Positions 1-6,824 of a stretch of DNA of 15,761 bases are shown here, one piece after another (positions within the stretch are counted from its first letter, which is position 1; each line of letters opens with the position of its first letter). Source of the DNA: Atopobium sp. UBA6362 (GTDB lineage Bacteria; Actinomycetota; Coriobacteriia; Coriobacteriales; Atopobiaceae); assembly GCA_002440065.1 (NCBI GenBank), contig DJRK01000111.1, positions 15,495 to 31,255 of the forward strand. The letters run 5' to 3'. The notes under the pieces are model-generated. The model saw only the letters and a list, made by a program, of their open reading frames with translations, was not told the DNA's origin and made no database searches. A program made the position numbers and the translations under genes.

Positions 1-1749
1 CAGTCCGAGACCGTGTGGCGCCAGGCCCACAAGTACGGCGTGCCCCGCATCGCCTTCATCAACAAGTACGACCGCGTGGGCTCCGACTTCTTCCACGCCA
101 TCGACACCATGAAGGAGCGCCTGCACGCCCCGGCCGTCGCCGCCCAGATTCCGATGGGCGCCGAGGCCAACTTCTGGGGCCTCGTCGACCTCGTGACCAT
201 GACCGCTTGGGACTTCAAGGAAGACGCCAAGGGCATGATTTACCCCGAGCCGATGGACGAGATCCCGGCGGAGTTCGCCGACCTCGCCCAGGAGAAGCGC
301 GAGGAGCTTCTCGACGCCGCCTCCAACTTCGACGATGAGCTCATGGAGCTCGTCCTCGAGGAGGCCGAGATCCCGGTGGACAAGCTCAAGGCGGCCATCC
401 GCAAGGGCGTCATCGCCGGCGGCATCAACCCCGTCTTCGTCGGCTCCGCTTACAAGAACAAGGGCATCCAGGAGCTCCTCGACGCCGTCGTGGACTACCT
501 GCCTTCCCCGCTCGACGTCAAGGAGATCGACGGCACCAACCTCAAGGGCGAGCCTGAGGTCCGTCACGCCGACATCAAGGAGCCCTTCTCCGCTCTGGCG
601 TTCAAGATCATGACCGACCCGTTCGTGGGCAAGCTCACCTACATCCGCGTCTACTCTGGTCAGGCCGAGGCCGGTTCCTACGTCTACAACTCCGTCAAGG
701 ACAACCGCGAGCGTCTGGGCCGCATCCTCGAGATGAACGCCAACGACCGTGTTGACCGTGAGGAGTGCTCCGCCGGCGACATCGTCGCTTGCGTCGGCAT
801 GAAGAACACCACCACCGGCGACACTCTCTGCGACGAGAAGCACCCCATCGTGCTCGAGTCCATCCAGTTCGCCGACCCGGTCATCGACGTCGCCGTCGAG
901 CCCAAGACCAAGGCCGAGCAGGACAAGATGTCCGTTGGCCTCGCCAAGCTCGCCGAGGAGGACCCGACCTTCCAGGTCCACACCGATCACGAGACCGGCC
1001 AAACCATCATCGCCGGCATGGGTGAGCTCCACCTCGAGATCATCGTCGACCGTCTGCGCCGCGAGTTCAAGGTCGACTGCAACGTGGGTAAGCCGCAGGT
1101 TGCCTACCGCGAGACCGCTGGCCACGAGGTCAAGCACGCCGAGGGCAAGTTCGTCCGCCAGTCCGGCGGCCGCGGCCAGTACGGCCACGCCGTCATCGAC
1201 ATCGAGCCGAACGAGGAGGGCAAGGGCTACGAGTTCGAGAACGCCATCGTCGGTGGCGTCATCCCGAAGGAGTACATCCCCTCCATCGACAAGGGCATCC
1301 AGGAGGCGCTCGAGAACGGCGTCATCGCCGGCTACCCGGTCGTCGACATCAAGGTCAAGCTGATCGACGGTTCTTACCACGAGGTCGACTCCTCTGAGGC
1401 CGCCTTCAAGATCGCCGGCTCCATGGCCATCAAGGACGCCCTGAAGAAGTCCGACCCGGTCCTGCTCGAGCCCGTCGAGTCCGTCGAGGTCGAGACCCCC
1501 GAGCAGTACATGGGCGACGTCATGGGCAACCTCTCCGGTCGCCGCGGCAAGATCGAGGGCATGGAGGACCGCTCCGGCTCCAAGGTCATCCGCGCCAAGG
1601 TGCCCCTGGGCGAGATGTTCGGCTACGCTACCGACCTTCGCTCCCAGACTCAGGGCCGCGCGAGCTACACCATGCAGTTCGACTCTTACGAGCCCGTGCC
1701 CAAGGCCGTCCGCGACGAGATCGTCGCTAAGAACGGCGGCAACAACTAA
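1..1749 (+). CDS. fusA: Elongation factor G, 3' part (5' end outside window)
   Basis: This is the translational GTPase that moves tRNA and mRNA through the ribosome after peptide bond formation and acts with RRF in ribosome recycling. The reading frame is open from base 1, giving 582 residues. EF-G is usually about 690-700 residues, so roughly the first 115 (G1-G3 motifs) are missing upstream. Visible parts are the G4 guanine-recognition motif NKYD at residues 21-24 (Tyr where most EF-Gs have Met), a G5-like GSAYKNKG, the domain II stretch beginning [21 protein letters not shown], the domain III motif GMGELHLEI, the domain IV motif GGRGQYGHA and the domain V motif [13 protein letters not shown]. 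It stops with TAA at 1747-1749. rpsJ follows 37 bases downstream with no tuf gene between, so fusA and rpsJ are probably co-transcribed. Confidence 0.98.
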   Translation, partial: QSETVWRQAHKYGVPRIAFINKYDRVGSDFFHAIDTMKERLHAPAVAAQIPMGAEANFWGLVDLVTMTAWDFKEDAKGMIYPEPMDEIPAEFADLAQEKREELLDAASNFDDELMELVLEEAEIPVDKLKAAIRKGVIAGGINPVFVGSAYKNKGIQELLDAVVDYLPSPLDVKEIDGTNLKGEPEVRHADIKEPFSALAFKIMTDPFVGKLTYIRVYSGQAEAGSYVYNSVKDNRERLGRILEMNANDRVDREECSAGDIVACVGMKNTTTGDTLCDEKHPIVLESIQFADPVIDVAVEPKTKAEQDKMSVGLAKLAEEDPTFQVHTDHETGQTIIAGMGELHLEIIVDRLRREFKVDCNVGKPQVAYRETAGHEVKHAEGKFVRQSGGRGQYGHAVIDIEPNEEGKGYEFENAIVGGVIPKEYIPSIDKGIQEALENGVIAGYPVVDIKVKLIDGSYHEVDSSEAAFKIAGSMAIKDALKKSDPVLLEPVESVEVETPEQYMGDVMGNLSGRRGKIEGMEDRSGSKVIRAKVPLGEMFGYATDLRSQTQGRASYTMQFDSYEPVPKAVRDEIVAKNGGNN

Positions 1750-1786
1750 ACGACCCGAGCCTTAGCTCATTTACGGAGGTACCAAA

Positions 1787-2095
1787 GTGTCAAGCCAGAA
1801 GATTAGGATTCGCCTCAAGGGCTACGACCACGAGGTCGTTGATCAGTCCGCCAAGCTCATCGTGGACACCGCTCAGAAGACCGGCGCCCGCGTTTCCGGC
1901 CCCATCCCCCTGCCGACCGAGCGCAGCCTGTACTGCGTCATCCGCTCGCCGCACAAGGACAAGGATTCCCGCGACGAGTTCGAGATGCGCACCCACAAGC
2001 GCCTCATCGACATCCTCGATCCCTCGTCCAGCACCGTCGACTCGCTCATGCGTCTCGACCTCCCCGCTGGCGTCGACATCGAGATCAAGCTCTAA
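1787..2095 (+). CDS. rpsJ: 30S ribosomal protein S10
   Basis: S10 is a small-subunit head protein that also serves as NusE in transcription antitermination. The 102-residue product has the usual length and the family core ([18 protein letters not shown], then GPIPLPTE and RTHKRLIDI). The start is GTG at 1787, preceded by GGAGGT at 1775-1780 with good spacing, and the N-terminus [10 protein letters not shown] matches the family. It lies 37 bases after fusA and is followed within 25 bases by a strong terminator, so it reads as the last gene of a str-type operon. In most bacteria rplC follows directly, but here rplC is about 6.6 kb away. Confidence 0.98.
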   Translation: MSSQKIRIRLKGYDHEVVDQSAKLIVDTAQKTGARVSGPIPLPTERSLYCVIRSPHKDKDSRDEFEMRTHKRLIDILDPSSSTVDSLMRLDLPAGVDIEIKL

Positions 2096-2114
2096 GCTGA
2101 TCGCTTAACGCATC

Positions 2115-2147
2115 AAGGCCCCGGACTTCACGGTCCGGGGCCTTTTT
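2115..2147 (+). terminator. Rho-independent terminator after rpsJ
   Basis: A perfect 10-bp stem, GGCCCCGGAC at 2117-2126 and GTCCGGGGCC at 2133-2142, closes a 6-base loop and is followed by TTTTT at 2143-2147. The preceding AA can pair with the first Ts. It separates the fusA-rpsJ unit from everything downstream. Confidence 0.95.
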
Positions 2148-2165
2148 CGTAAATCAGCAACCCCC

Positions 2166-2232
2166 AGATGCATATCGTTTACGCGTTTCACAGTCGTTCT
2201 TGAGCTCCAAAGCGCGTAAACGATATGCATCT
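2166..2232. repeat. 67-base palindromic repeat, left copy
   Basis: The 20-base arm at 2166-2185 (beginning AGATGCATATCG) is the exact reverse complement of 2213-2232. The pairing can continue through a G-T wobble and two more pairs, leaving a centre of about 21 bases. A second copy of the same length lies at 8331-8397. By my alignment 50 of 67 positions agree in the same orientation, and differences in the arms are largely compensatory. No T-run follows, so it does not look like a plain terminator. It resembles a REP-like or MITE-like intergenic element, but the family is not one I can name. Confidence 0.85.
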
Positions 2233-2365
2233 TTGTATATCGGTCATGTAAGTACTCTTTTGACTTGGCGAAGACCGCGAGAACTCAAACGTTCAAAACA
2301 CTCATCAAGCGATGAACGGTATGAATTAAGCTGTGAGTGGTAATTTGCGAATTACGAAGCTTATG

Positions 2366-2386
2366 AACGATAGCTATCGTTAAAAT
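2366..2386 (+). promoter_or_regulatory. Candidate promoter and operator of the sugar operon
   Basis: The sequence AACGATAGCTATCGTT at 2366-2381 is a perfect 16-base palindrome. Its end touches TAAAAT at 2381-2386, which matches the -10 consensus in five of six positions. No convincing -35 box lies 16-18 bases upstream. With this -10 box, transcription would begin near 2393, just before the RAT-like element at about 2398. The palindrome therefore lies where a repressor or activator dimer would bind. The regulator is unknown and this is inferred from layout. Confidence 0.45.
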
Positions 2387-2397
2387 ACTACTCAGAC

Positions 2398-2428
2398 GAA
2401 GTGTTACTCCCATCCGGAGGCATTATTT
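2398..2428 (+). promoter_or_regulatory. RAT-like antiterminator RNA element
   Basis: The stretch GTGTTACTCC, five loop bases, then GGAGGCATTA resembles the ribonucleic antiterminator bound by BglG/LicT proteins, whose consensus has TGTTACTG, a variable loop and CAGGCAAAA. The inner stem CTCC (2407-2410) with GGAG (2416-2419) is clear, while the lower stem is imperfect. It lies directly upstream of a BglG/LicT-family gene and overlaps the 5' arm of the hairpin at 2414-2461, the standard mutually exclusive arrangement. Confidence 0.6.
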
Positions 2429-2461
2429 GTCGGCTAATGAATGCTGGAAATAATGCTCCGG
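2414..2461 (+). terminator. Hairpin competing with the RAT element, next to the antiterminator RBS
   Basis: CCGGAG-G-CATTATTT at 2414-2428 pairs with AAATAATG-CTCCGG ending at 2461, giving about 14 base pairs with one bulged G. It excludes the RAT fold because both use 2414-2428. There is no good run of Ts after it. Instead, its 3' arm takes in the first bases of the GGAG Shine-Dalgarno sequence (2460-2463) of the following gene. It may thus be a weak terminator, a structure that hides the ribosome binding site, or both. Confidence 0.55.
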
Positions 2462-2468
2462 AGTTGTT

Positions 2469-3311
2469 ATGCAGATTCTCAAGCAAATCAATAACAATTC
2501 AGCCGTTGCTCGTGATGACCTGGGTCGTATCTGCGTTGTCTTCGGTAAGGGTGTGGGCTTTCGTAAGGCTCCTTATGATCTCGCTGACGATTCAATTGTT
2601 GAACGTCGCTTCTACGAGATCGACAATGCCCTCTATCCCCTTATCGCTTCGCTTCCTTCATCCGTCGTTGATATAGCTTCTCGAATTGTCCAGGAAGCTC
2701 ACTCACGCTTGAACTGCACCTTAAACCCTAATCTTCCATTCACGCTTGCTGATCACTTGAACTTTGCCCTTGAACGCAACGAAAAGGGAATCCTCCTCGA
2801 GAATCCTCTGGAAAACGAAGTCAAGTTCGTTTATCCGCGCGAAGTTGAAGTGGGGCAATGGGGGCTTCTCTTAATCAAGCGCCTTTTAAGCGTGTCTCTT
2901 CCCGAATCCGAAGCTGCCTCGATAGCGCTTCACCTGGTTAATGCCGAGGGCAGCGCCAATGGCCGGGGCGATATGGATCTCACAATGAAGAGTACTGAGA
3001 TCATCGACCGCGTTGTCGCAATCGTTGAATCCTGTCTTGATAAGCGAATTGATAAAAACTCTTATTCCTATATGAGGTTCCTAACGCATCTGCGCTTCTT
3101 GATTGCGCGCTTGATAAGGAATAACGGGCAAGACCTTTCTCCGGCTCGGGTCTCTATGCTGCTTCCTCAGGTTCGCGAGGAATTTCCTCAGGCCGCGGCG
3201 TGCGCGGAAGAAATCTGTTCGTACTTCAAGAAGGCATTTGGTTGGAGTTGCTCAGACGACGAGTACTTCTACCTGGTCCTTCATTCCAATCAGTTCATCA
3301 CTGGCCAGTGA
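2469..3311 (+). CDS. licT: BglG/LicT-family transcriptional antiterminator
   Basis: These RNA-binding proteins stabilise a RAT hairpin in nascent mRNA and so prevent termination, under control of PTS phosphorylation. The 280 residues follow the family plan: a CAT RNA-binding domain (about 1-55, starting MQILKQINNNSAVA), PRD1 (about 65-165) and PRD2 (about 175-280). The four regulatory histidines are all present: H96 (ADH) and H155 (ALHLVNAE) in PRD1, H207 (THLRF) and H272 (VLHSN) in PRD2, at nearly the spacing seen in LicT. The start ATG 2469 has GGAG five bases upstream and gives the expected N-terminus. It is first in a five-gene operon with its EIIBC partner 41 bases downstream. The RAT-like leader points to autoregulation. 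By analogy, EII phosphorylates PRD1 when substrate is absent and HPr activates through PRD2. Confidence 0.93.
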   Translation: MQILKQINNNSAVARDDLGRICVVFGKGVGFRKAPYDLADDSIVERRFYEIDNALYPLIASLPSSVVDIASRIVQEAHSRLNCTLNPNLPFTLADHLNFALERNEKGILLENPLENEVKFVYPREVEVGQWGLLLIKRLLSVSLPESEAASIALHLVNAEGSANGRGDMDLTMKSTEIIDRVVAIVESCLDKRIDKNSYSYMRFLTHLRFLIARLIRNNGQDLSPARVSMLLPQVREEFPQAAACAEEICSYFKKAFGWSCSDDEYFYLVLHSNQFITGQ

Positions 3312-3352
3312 TACATAGCCCTATTGAATTCGGATTACAACGAGGAGAGAAG

Positions 3353-4777
3353 ATGGACCCAAAGCAAACTGCTGCCGAGATTCTCGAAAACGTCGGCGGA
3401 AAAGAGAACATCAGCGATGTGAGCCATTGCTTCACGCGCCTTCGTCTTGTGCTCAAGGATGGCTCCCTTGCAAATAAGGATGTTATCGAGCATGTCGAGG
3501 GTGTAATTCAAGTTGTCGAAGCAGGCGGCCAGTTTCAAATCGTCCTTGGTGCGAAGGTAACCAAGGTCTACGACGAGATTCTGCCCATGATTGGTATTCA
3601 AGGTTCTGGCGTTGTTGAGGCCGACGAGCCTGAGGCGGCTCCCGCAGAGAAGGGCAACCTTGCGAACCGCGTTCTTCAAGTTGTCTCGAAGATGTTCACA
3701 CCCCTCATCCCCGCAATTGCGGCTTCGGGCCTCATTAAGGGCCTTCTTACCGCGGCAAAGCTTATATTTGCCCAGCAGGGGATTGATATCTCGACGAACG
3801 ACACATATGTCTTGCTCTATGCGGCTAGCCAAATCATCTTCTACTTCATGCCCGTGTTCCTTGGCTATACTGCGGCCAAGGCGCTGAAGTGCAACGAGAT
3901 CATTGCAATGGTCCTCGGCGGTTTCCTCTGCTATCCCGGAGTCGACAAGATTATCCAGGATGTTTCGACGCCTACGACTATTTTTGGGCTTCCGGTTGTG
4001 AAAGCTGCCTGGACGATTGGCGATGCGACTAAGGTCTTTAGCTATACCGAATCGGTAATCCCGATTCTGCTTGCTGTTTTGGTGCTGATGTACGTCGAGC
4101 GTCTTCTCAAGAAGATCATTCCTGAGATTCTCCAGATCATCCTTGTCCCGGGTCTCTCCCTTATCGTTATGCTCCCGCTTACCCTGTGCGTGCTTGGCCC
4201 GGTGGGCATTTATGTTGGCAACGGAATCCAGGCCATCTACTATGCGCTGATGAACTTCAACGCCATGCTCGGCGGAGCGGTTATTGGCGGTCTTTGGGGC
4301 GTTCTCGTTATCTTTGGCGCTCACCGTGCGCTTCTTCCCGTTGGCCTCAACGATGTCGCCGTGAGCGGCAAGCAGAACCTGCTTGCATTCGCCGGTGCTG
4401 CAAACTTCGCTCAGGGTGGCGCAGCCCTCGGAGTCATGCTCAAGTCCAAGAACGAGGACCTGAAGGGCGTCGCGGCTTCTTCTGTGATTTCTGCCGTCCT
4501 CGTGGGTATTACTGAGCCCGCTATTTATGGCTGCAACCTCCGTCTCAAGAAGCCCATGGTTTGCGCAATCGTATGCGGCGCACTCGGCGGTGCCATTATG
4601 GGCCTTGGCGGTGTTTACGGCGATGCCTTTGCGAACAACGGTGTGCTGACGATCTTTACCTACGCGGCATTTGGTATGACTCCGTTCATTTTCTACCTTG
4701 TGGGCTGCGCGGTCGCCTTCTTTGGTGCTGCGGCTGCAACCTATTTCGTTGGCTTCGAGGACCTTCCCTCTAAGTAA
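3353..4777 (+). CDS. bglP: PTS EIIBC, beta-glucoside type (no EIIA domain)
   Basis: This membrane permease of the glucose/sucrose/beta-glucoside PTS superfamily imports a glycoside while phosphorylating it. The 474 residues contain an EIIB domain (about 1-90) with phosphorylated Cys26 in SHCFTRLRL, a linker rich in E, A and P, and a multi-spanning EIIC domain (about 105-470). The EIIC motifs GAHRALLPVGLND and GITEPAIYGCNLRLKKP are present. The C-terminal EIIA domain of classical BglP is absent, and a separate EIIA lies two genes downstream. An in-frame upstream extension exists, but ATG 3353 has GAGGAG at 3342-3347 and yields the family N-terminus, so it is chosen. The exact sugar cannot be read from the sequence, and beta-glucoside is favoured by the GH1 neighbour and the LicT-type regulator. 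Confidence 0.92.
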   Translation: MDPKQTAAEILENVGGKENISDVSHCFTRLRLVLKDGSLANKDVIEHVEGVIQVVEAGGQFQIVLGAKVTKVYDEILPMIGIQGSGVVEADEPEAAPAEKGNLANRVLQVVSKMFTPLIPAIAASGLIKGLLTAAKLIFAQQGIDISTNDTYVLLYAASQIIFYFMPVFLGYTAAKALKCNEIIAMVLGGFLCYPGVDKIIQDVSTPTTIFGLPVVKAAWTIGDATKVFSYTESVIPILLAVLVLMYVERLLKKIIPEILQIILVPGLSLIVMLPLTLCVLGPVGIYVGNGIQAIYYALMNFNAMLGGAVIGGLWGVLVIFGAHRALLPVGLNDVAVSGKQNLLAFAGAANFAQGGAALGVMLKSKNEDLKGVAASSVISAVLVGITEPAIYGCNLRLKKPMVCAIVCGALGGAIMGLGGVYGDAFANNGVLTIFTYAAFGMTPFIFYLVGCAVAFFGAAAATYFVGFEDLPSK

Positions 4778-4814
4778 GCAGTAAAGAACGCATCCAATTA
4801 ACGGAGGTTGACCA

Positions 4815-6233
4815 ATGAACAACGGCTTTCCCAGCGACTTCCTGTGGGGCGCGTCATCTTCAGCTTTTCAGATTGAAGGCGGTTGGGACGAGGGCGGAAA
4901 AGGTCTCACGGTTGCTGATGTGAACTCGTTTAAGCGTTCCGCCAAGCAGGCCGACACAAAAGTTGCTAGCGACTTCTATCACCACTGGAAAGAAGATATT
5001 GCTCTCATGGCCGAGATGGGGCTCAAGATATATCGCTTCTCGTTTTCATGGGCGCGCATTGTGCCCGATGGTGATGGTGCGGTGAACCAGGCTGGGCTTG
5101 CATACTACGACCAAGTTGTTGATGAGCTGCTTGCCCACGGGATTCAGCCTTTTGTGACGCTGTATCACTTTGACCTCCCATACGCGCTCGTAGAAAAATA
5201 CAACGGTTGGGCCGACCGTAGATGCGCTCTTGCTTTTGAGCGATACGCGCGAATTTGTTTTGAGCATTTTGGGGATCGAGTCAAATACTGGCAGACCGTC
5301 AATGAGCAGAACCTTATGGTCCGCGTTAACGAGCGCATGAATATTGCCGTCGAAGATGCTCATGAGGCTGATCGTCTGAGGGCTCAGATGGACTACCACA
5401 TGTTCATTGGCCATGCGTTGGCGTCTCTGGCGTGCCATGAAATTGTGCGCGGTGGAAAAGTCGGCCCGGCTGTTTCATCTACTTGCACGTATGCCCTGAC
5501 CAATCGTCCCGAGGACGTGTGGGCGGCCAAGATGAACGATTATCTCAAGACCGGTTACGCTCTCGAGATGTATCGGTACGGTAAGTGCTCGGGGATCTAC
5601 CAAAGCTATCTCGAGCAGCGGGATATCGTGCCAAGGACGTTTGCTGGCGACGAGGGGCTCCTGGCTTCGGCGCCGATGGACTACCTCGCGGTGAACTATT
5701 ATCGGACGCTCTGCGCAAGCTATCTCCCTGCCGATGACAACCATCCTGCGGGATCGAGGGCGTTTAGGGGCAATGAGGTAGATTTCGACCAGTACGGGTG
5801 GTGCAGGGACGAGCAGAACGAAAACCTTGAGCGTAGCGAATACGGCGCACAGATTGACCCGACCGGTCTCAGGATTGTGCTCAACGACTATTACGCGCGC
5901 TGCAGGGTACCGCTCATTATCACCGAGAATGGTCTCGGCATGCCCGATGCTCTCGAGGATGATGGCGCGGTTCATGATCCTTATCGAATCGATTATCTGC
6001 GTCAACATGTGGGAGCCTGCAAGCTTGCAATCGGCGATGGCGTGCCGCTTATGGGCTATTCGCCGTGGTCGGCTGTTGACCTTTTGAGTTCTCACCAAGG
6101 TTTCCGAAAGCGCTACGGCTTTGTCTATGTGGACCAGAACGATAAGCAAAATGGGTCGCTTAAGCGATACCGCAAGGATAGTTTCTATTGGTATAAGAAG
6201 GTCATCGCCTCCAATGGCGAGAACCTAGACTAG
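4815..6233 (+). CDS. GH1 6-phospho-beta-glucosidase
   Basis: This cytoplasmic glycoside hydrolase family 1 enzyme would cleave the 6-phospho-beta-glycoside delivered by the PTS into a hexose 6-phosphate and an aglycone or second sugar. The 472 residues form the expected (beta/alpha)8 barrel length. Visible are the N-terminal signature FLWGASSSAFQIEGG, the acid/base Glu164 in TVNEQN and the nucleophile Glu371 in ITENGLGM. The phosphate-binding pattern S425-K432-Y434 in SSHQGFRKRYGF has the same spacing as in LacG. The residue after S425 is Ser rather than the Trp found in LacG, and the HFDLP motif has Phe, so phospho-beta-glucosidase is favoured over phospho-beta-galactosidase. GGAGG at 4803-4807 supports ATG 4815. 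It lies 37 bases after the EIIBC gene. Confidence 0.92.
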   Translation: MNNGFPSDFLWGASSSAFQIEGGWDEGGKGLTVADVNSFKRSAKQADTKVASDFYHHWKEDIALMAEMGLKIYRFSFSWARIVPDGDGAVNQAGLAYYDQVVDELLAHGIQPFVTLYHFDLPYALVEKYNGWADRRCALAFERYARICFEHFGDRVKYWQTVNEQNLMVRVNERMNIAVEDAHEADRLRAQMDYHMFIGHALASLACHEIVRGGKVGPAVSSTCTYALTNRPEDVWAAKMNDYLKTGYALEMYRYGKCSGIYQSYLEQRDIVPRTFAGDEGLLASAPMDYLAVNYYRTLCASYLPADDNHPAGSRAFRGNEVDFDQYGWCRDEQNENLERSEYGAQIDPTGLRIVLNDYYARCRVPLIITENGLGMPDALEDDGAVHDPYRIDYLRQHVGACKLAIGDGVPLMGYSPWSAVDLLSSHQGFRKRYGFVYVDQNDKQNGSLKRYRKDSFYWYKKVIASNGENLD

Positions 6234-6239
6234 CCAGGT

Positions 6240-6270
6240 GGCGACGCTCGGGCGTGTCTCGAGCGCCGCC
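6240..6270 (+). other. Intercistronic hairpin before the EIIA gene
   Basis: GGCGACGCTCG (6240-6250) pairs with CGAGCGCCGCC (6260-6270) with one A-C mismatch in 11 positions around a 9-base loop. It is followed by TTACCTTT and then the purine-rich ribosome binding site. It could be a partial terminator that lowers EIIA and kinase expression, or an mRNA stabiliser. The choice cannot be made from sequence. Confidence 0.45.
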
Positions 6271-6287
6271 TTACCTTTGGGGGAGAT

Positions 6288-6824
6288 ATGGGACTCTTTG
6301 ATAGGATAAAAAAAGGAATCAAATCGAATTCGACGCCGGCGATAGAGGCTGTGAAAGTTGCTGAAGAGCCGGACGGTATCTATGCTCCGGTGCCGGGTCG
6401 TATTGTTCCGCTTGCAGAAGTCTCGGACCCTGTTTTCTCGAGCGGTGGCCTGGGAAAGGGATGCGGAATAGAGCCCGATGCAGAAGTCGTCTATTCGCCG
6501 GTCTCTGGTACGGTCAGCGCTCTTATGGAAAACAGTCGCCACGCGGTCGGTTTGTCGGGAGATAACGGGGTTGAACTGCTGGTGCATGTGGGAATCGATA
6601 CCGTTTCGATGCAAGGCAACGGGTTCGAGTATTTTGTTAGCGAGGGCCAGCATGTGGTGGCTGGCGTGCCTCTCATGAAGTTCAGCGCCGAGAAAATCAA
6701 AATAGCCGGTCATCAGAAGACCGTCATTGTTGTTGTCACCAATAGTGATGAACTGAAGTCGGTTGATATGGTTTCCAGCGAGATCGTAAAAGCTGGTGAC
6801 AAGGTAATCGAGGTGAGTCGATGA
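6288..6824 (+). CDS. PTS EIIA, glucose family, stand-alone
   Basis: This soluble phosphocarrier takes phosphate from HPr and passes it to the EIIB cysteine. At 178 residues it is close to the E. coli EIIA(Glc) length and begins MGLFDRIKKG, similar to that protein's N-terminus. The lipoyl-like fold motif YAPVPGRIVPLAEVSDPVFSSG is followed by His85 (SRHAVGL, the supporting histidine) and His100 (LLVHVGIDTV, the phosphorylated histidine). It supplies the EIIA function missing from the EIIBC protein in the same operon. The start ATG 6288 follows a GGGGGAGA ribosome binding site. Its TGA stop overlaps the kinase start in an ATGA junction at 6821-6824, so the two are probably translationally coupled. 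Confidence 0.93.
   Translation: MGLFDRIKKGIKSNSTPAIEAVKVAEEPDGIYAPVPGRIVPLAEVSDPVFSSGGLGKGCGIEPDAEVVYSPVSGTVSALMENSRHAVGLSGDNGVELLVHVGIDTVSMQGNGFEYFVSEGQHVVAGVPLMKFSAEKIKIAGHQKTVIVVVTNSDELKSVDMVSSEIVKAGDKVIEVSR

Larger units (their letters stand above)
2096..2468. other. Intergenic region rpsJ to licT-like gene
   Basis: This gene-free stretch of 373 bases holds, in order, the rpsJ terminator (2115-2147), a 67-base palindromic repeat (2166-2232), about 130 bases of A+T-richer sequence in which no gene was found, a perfect 16-base palindrome next to a likely -10 box (2366-2386), and the RAT-like leader of the antiterminator gene (2398-2461). Base composition drops clearly compared with the ribosomal genes on either side. 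Confidence 0.8.

Noticed and set aside
2166..2232. Reading the palindromic repeat as a Rho-independent terminator
   Set aside because: No T-run follows either copy, the stem is not G+C-rich, and the left copy lies just after an excellent terminator that already serves rpsJ.
2260..2265. TTGACT as a -35 box for the sugar operon
   Set aside because: No acceptable -10 hexamer lies 16-18 bases downstream.
3200..3352. 51-codon N-terminal extension of the EIIBC reading frame
   Set aside because: It overlaps the antiterminator gene, has no EIIB-like sequence, and ATG 3353 has a good ribosome binding site and the family N-terminus.
3335..4822. 495-codon open frame on the minus strand opposite the EIIBC gene
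   Set aside because: It is an exact shadow of the EIIBC gene: its composition follows from the complementary strand, it has no recognisable domain, and the plus strand carries clear PTS motifs and a ribosome binding site.
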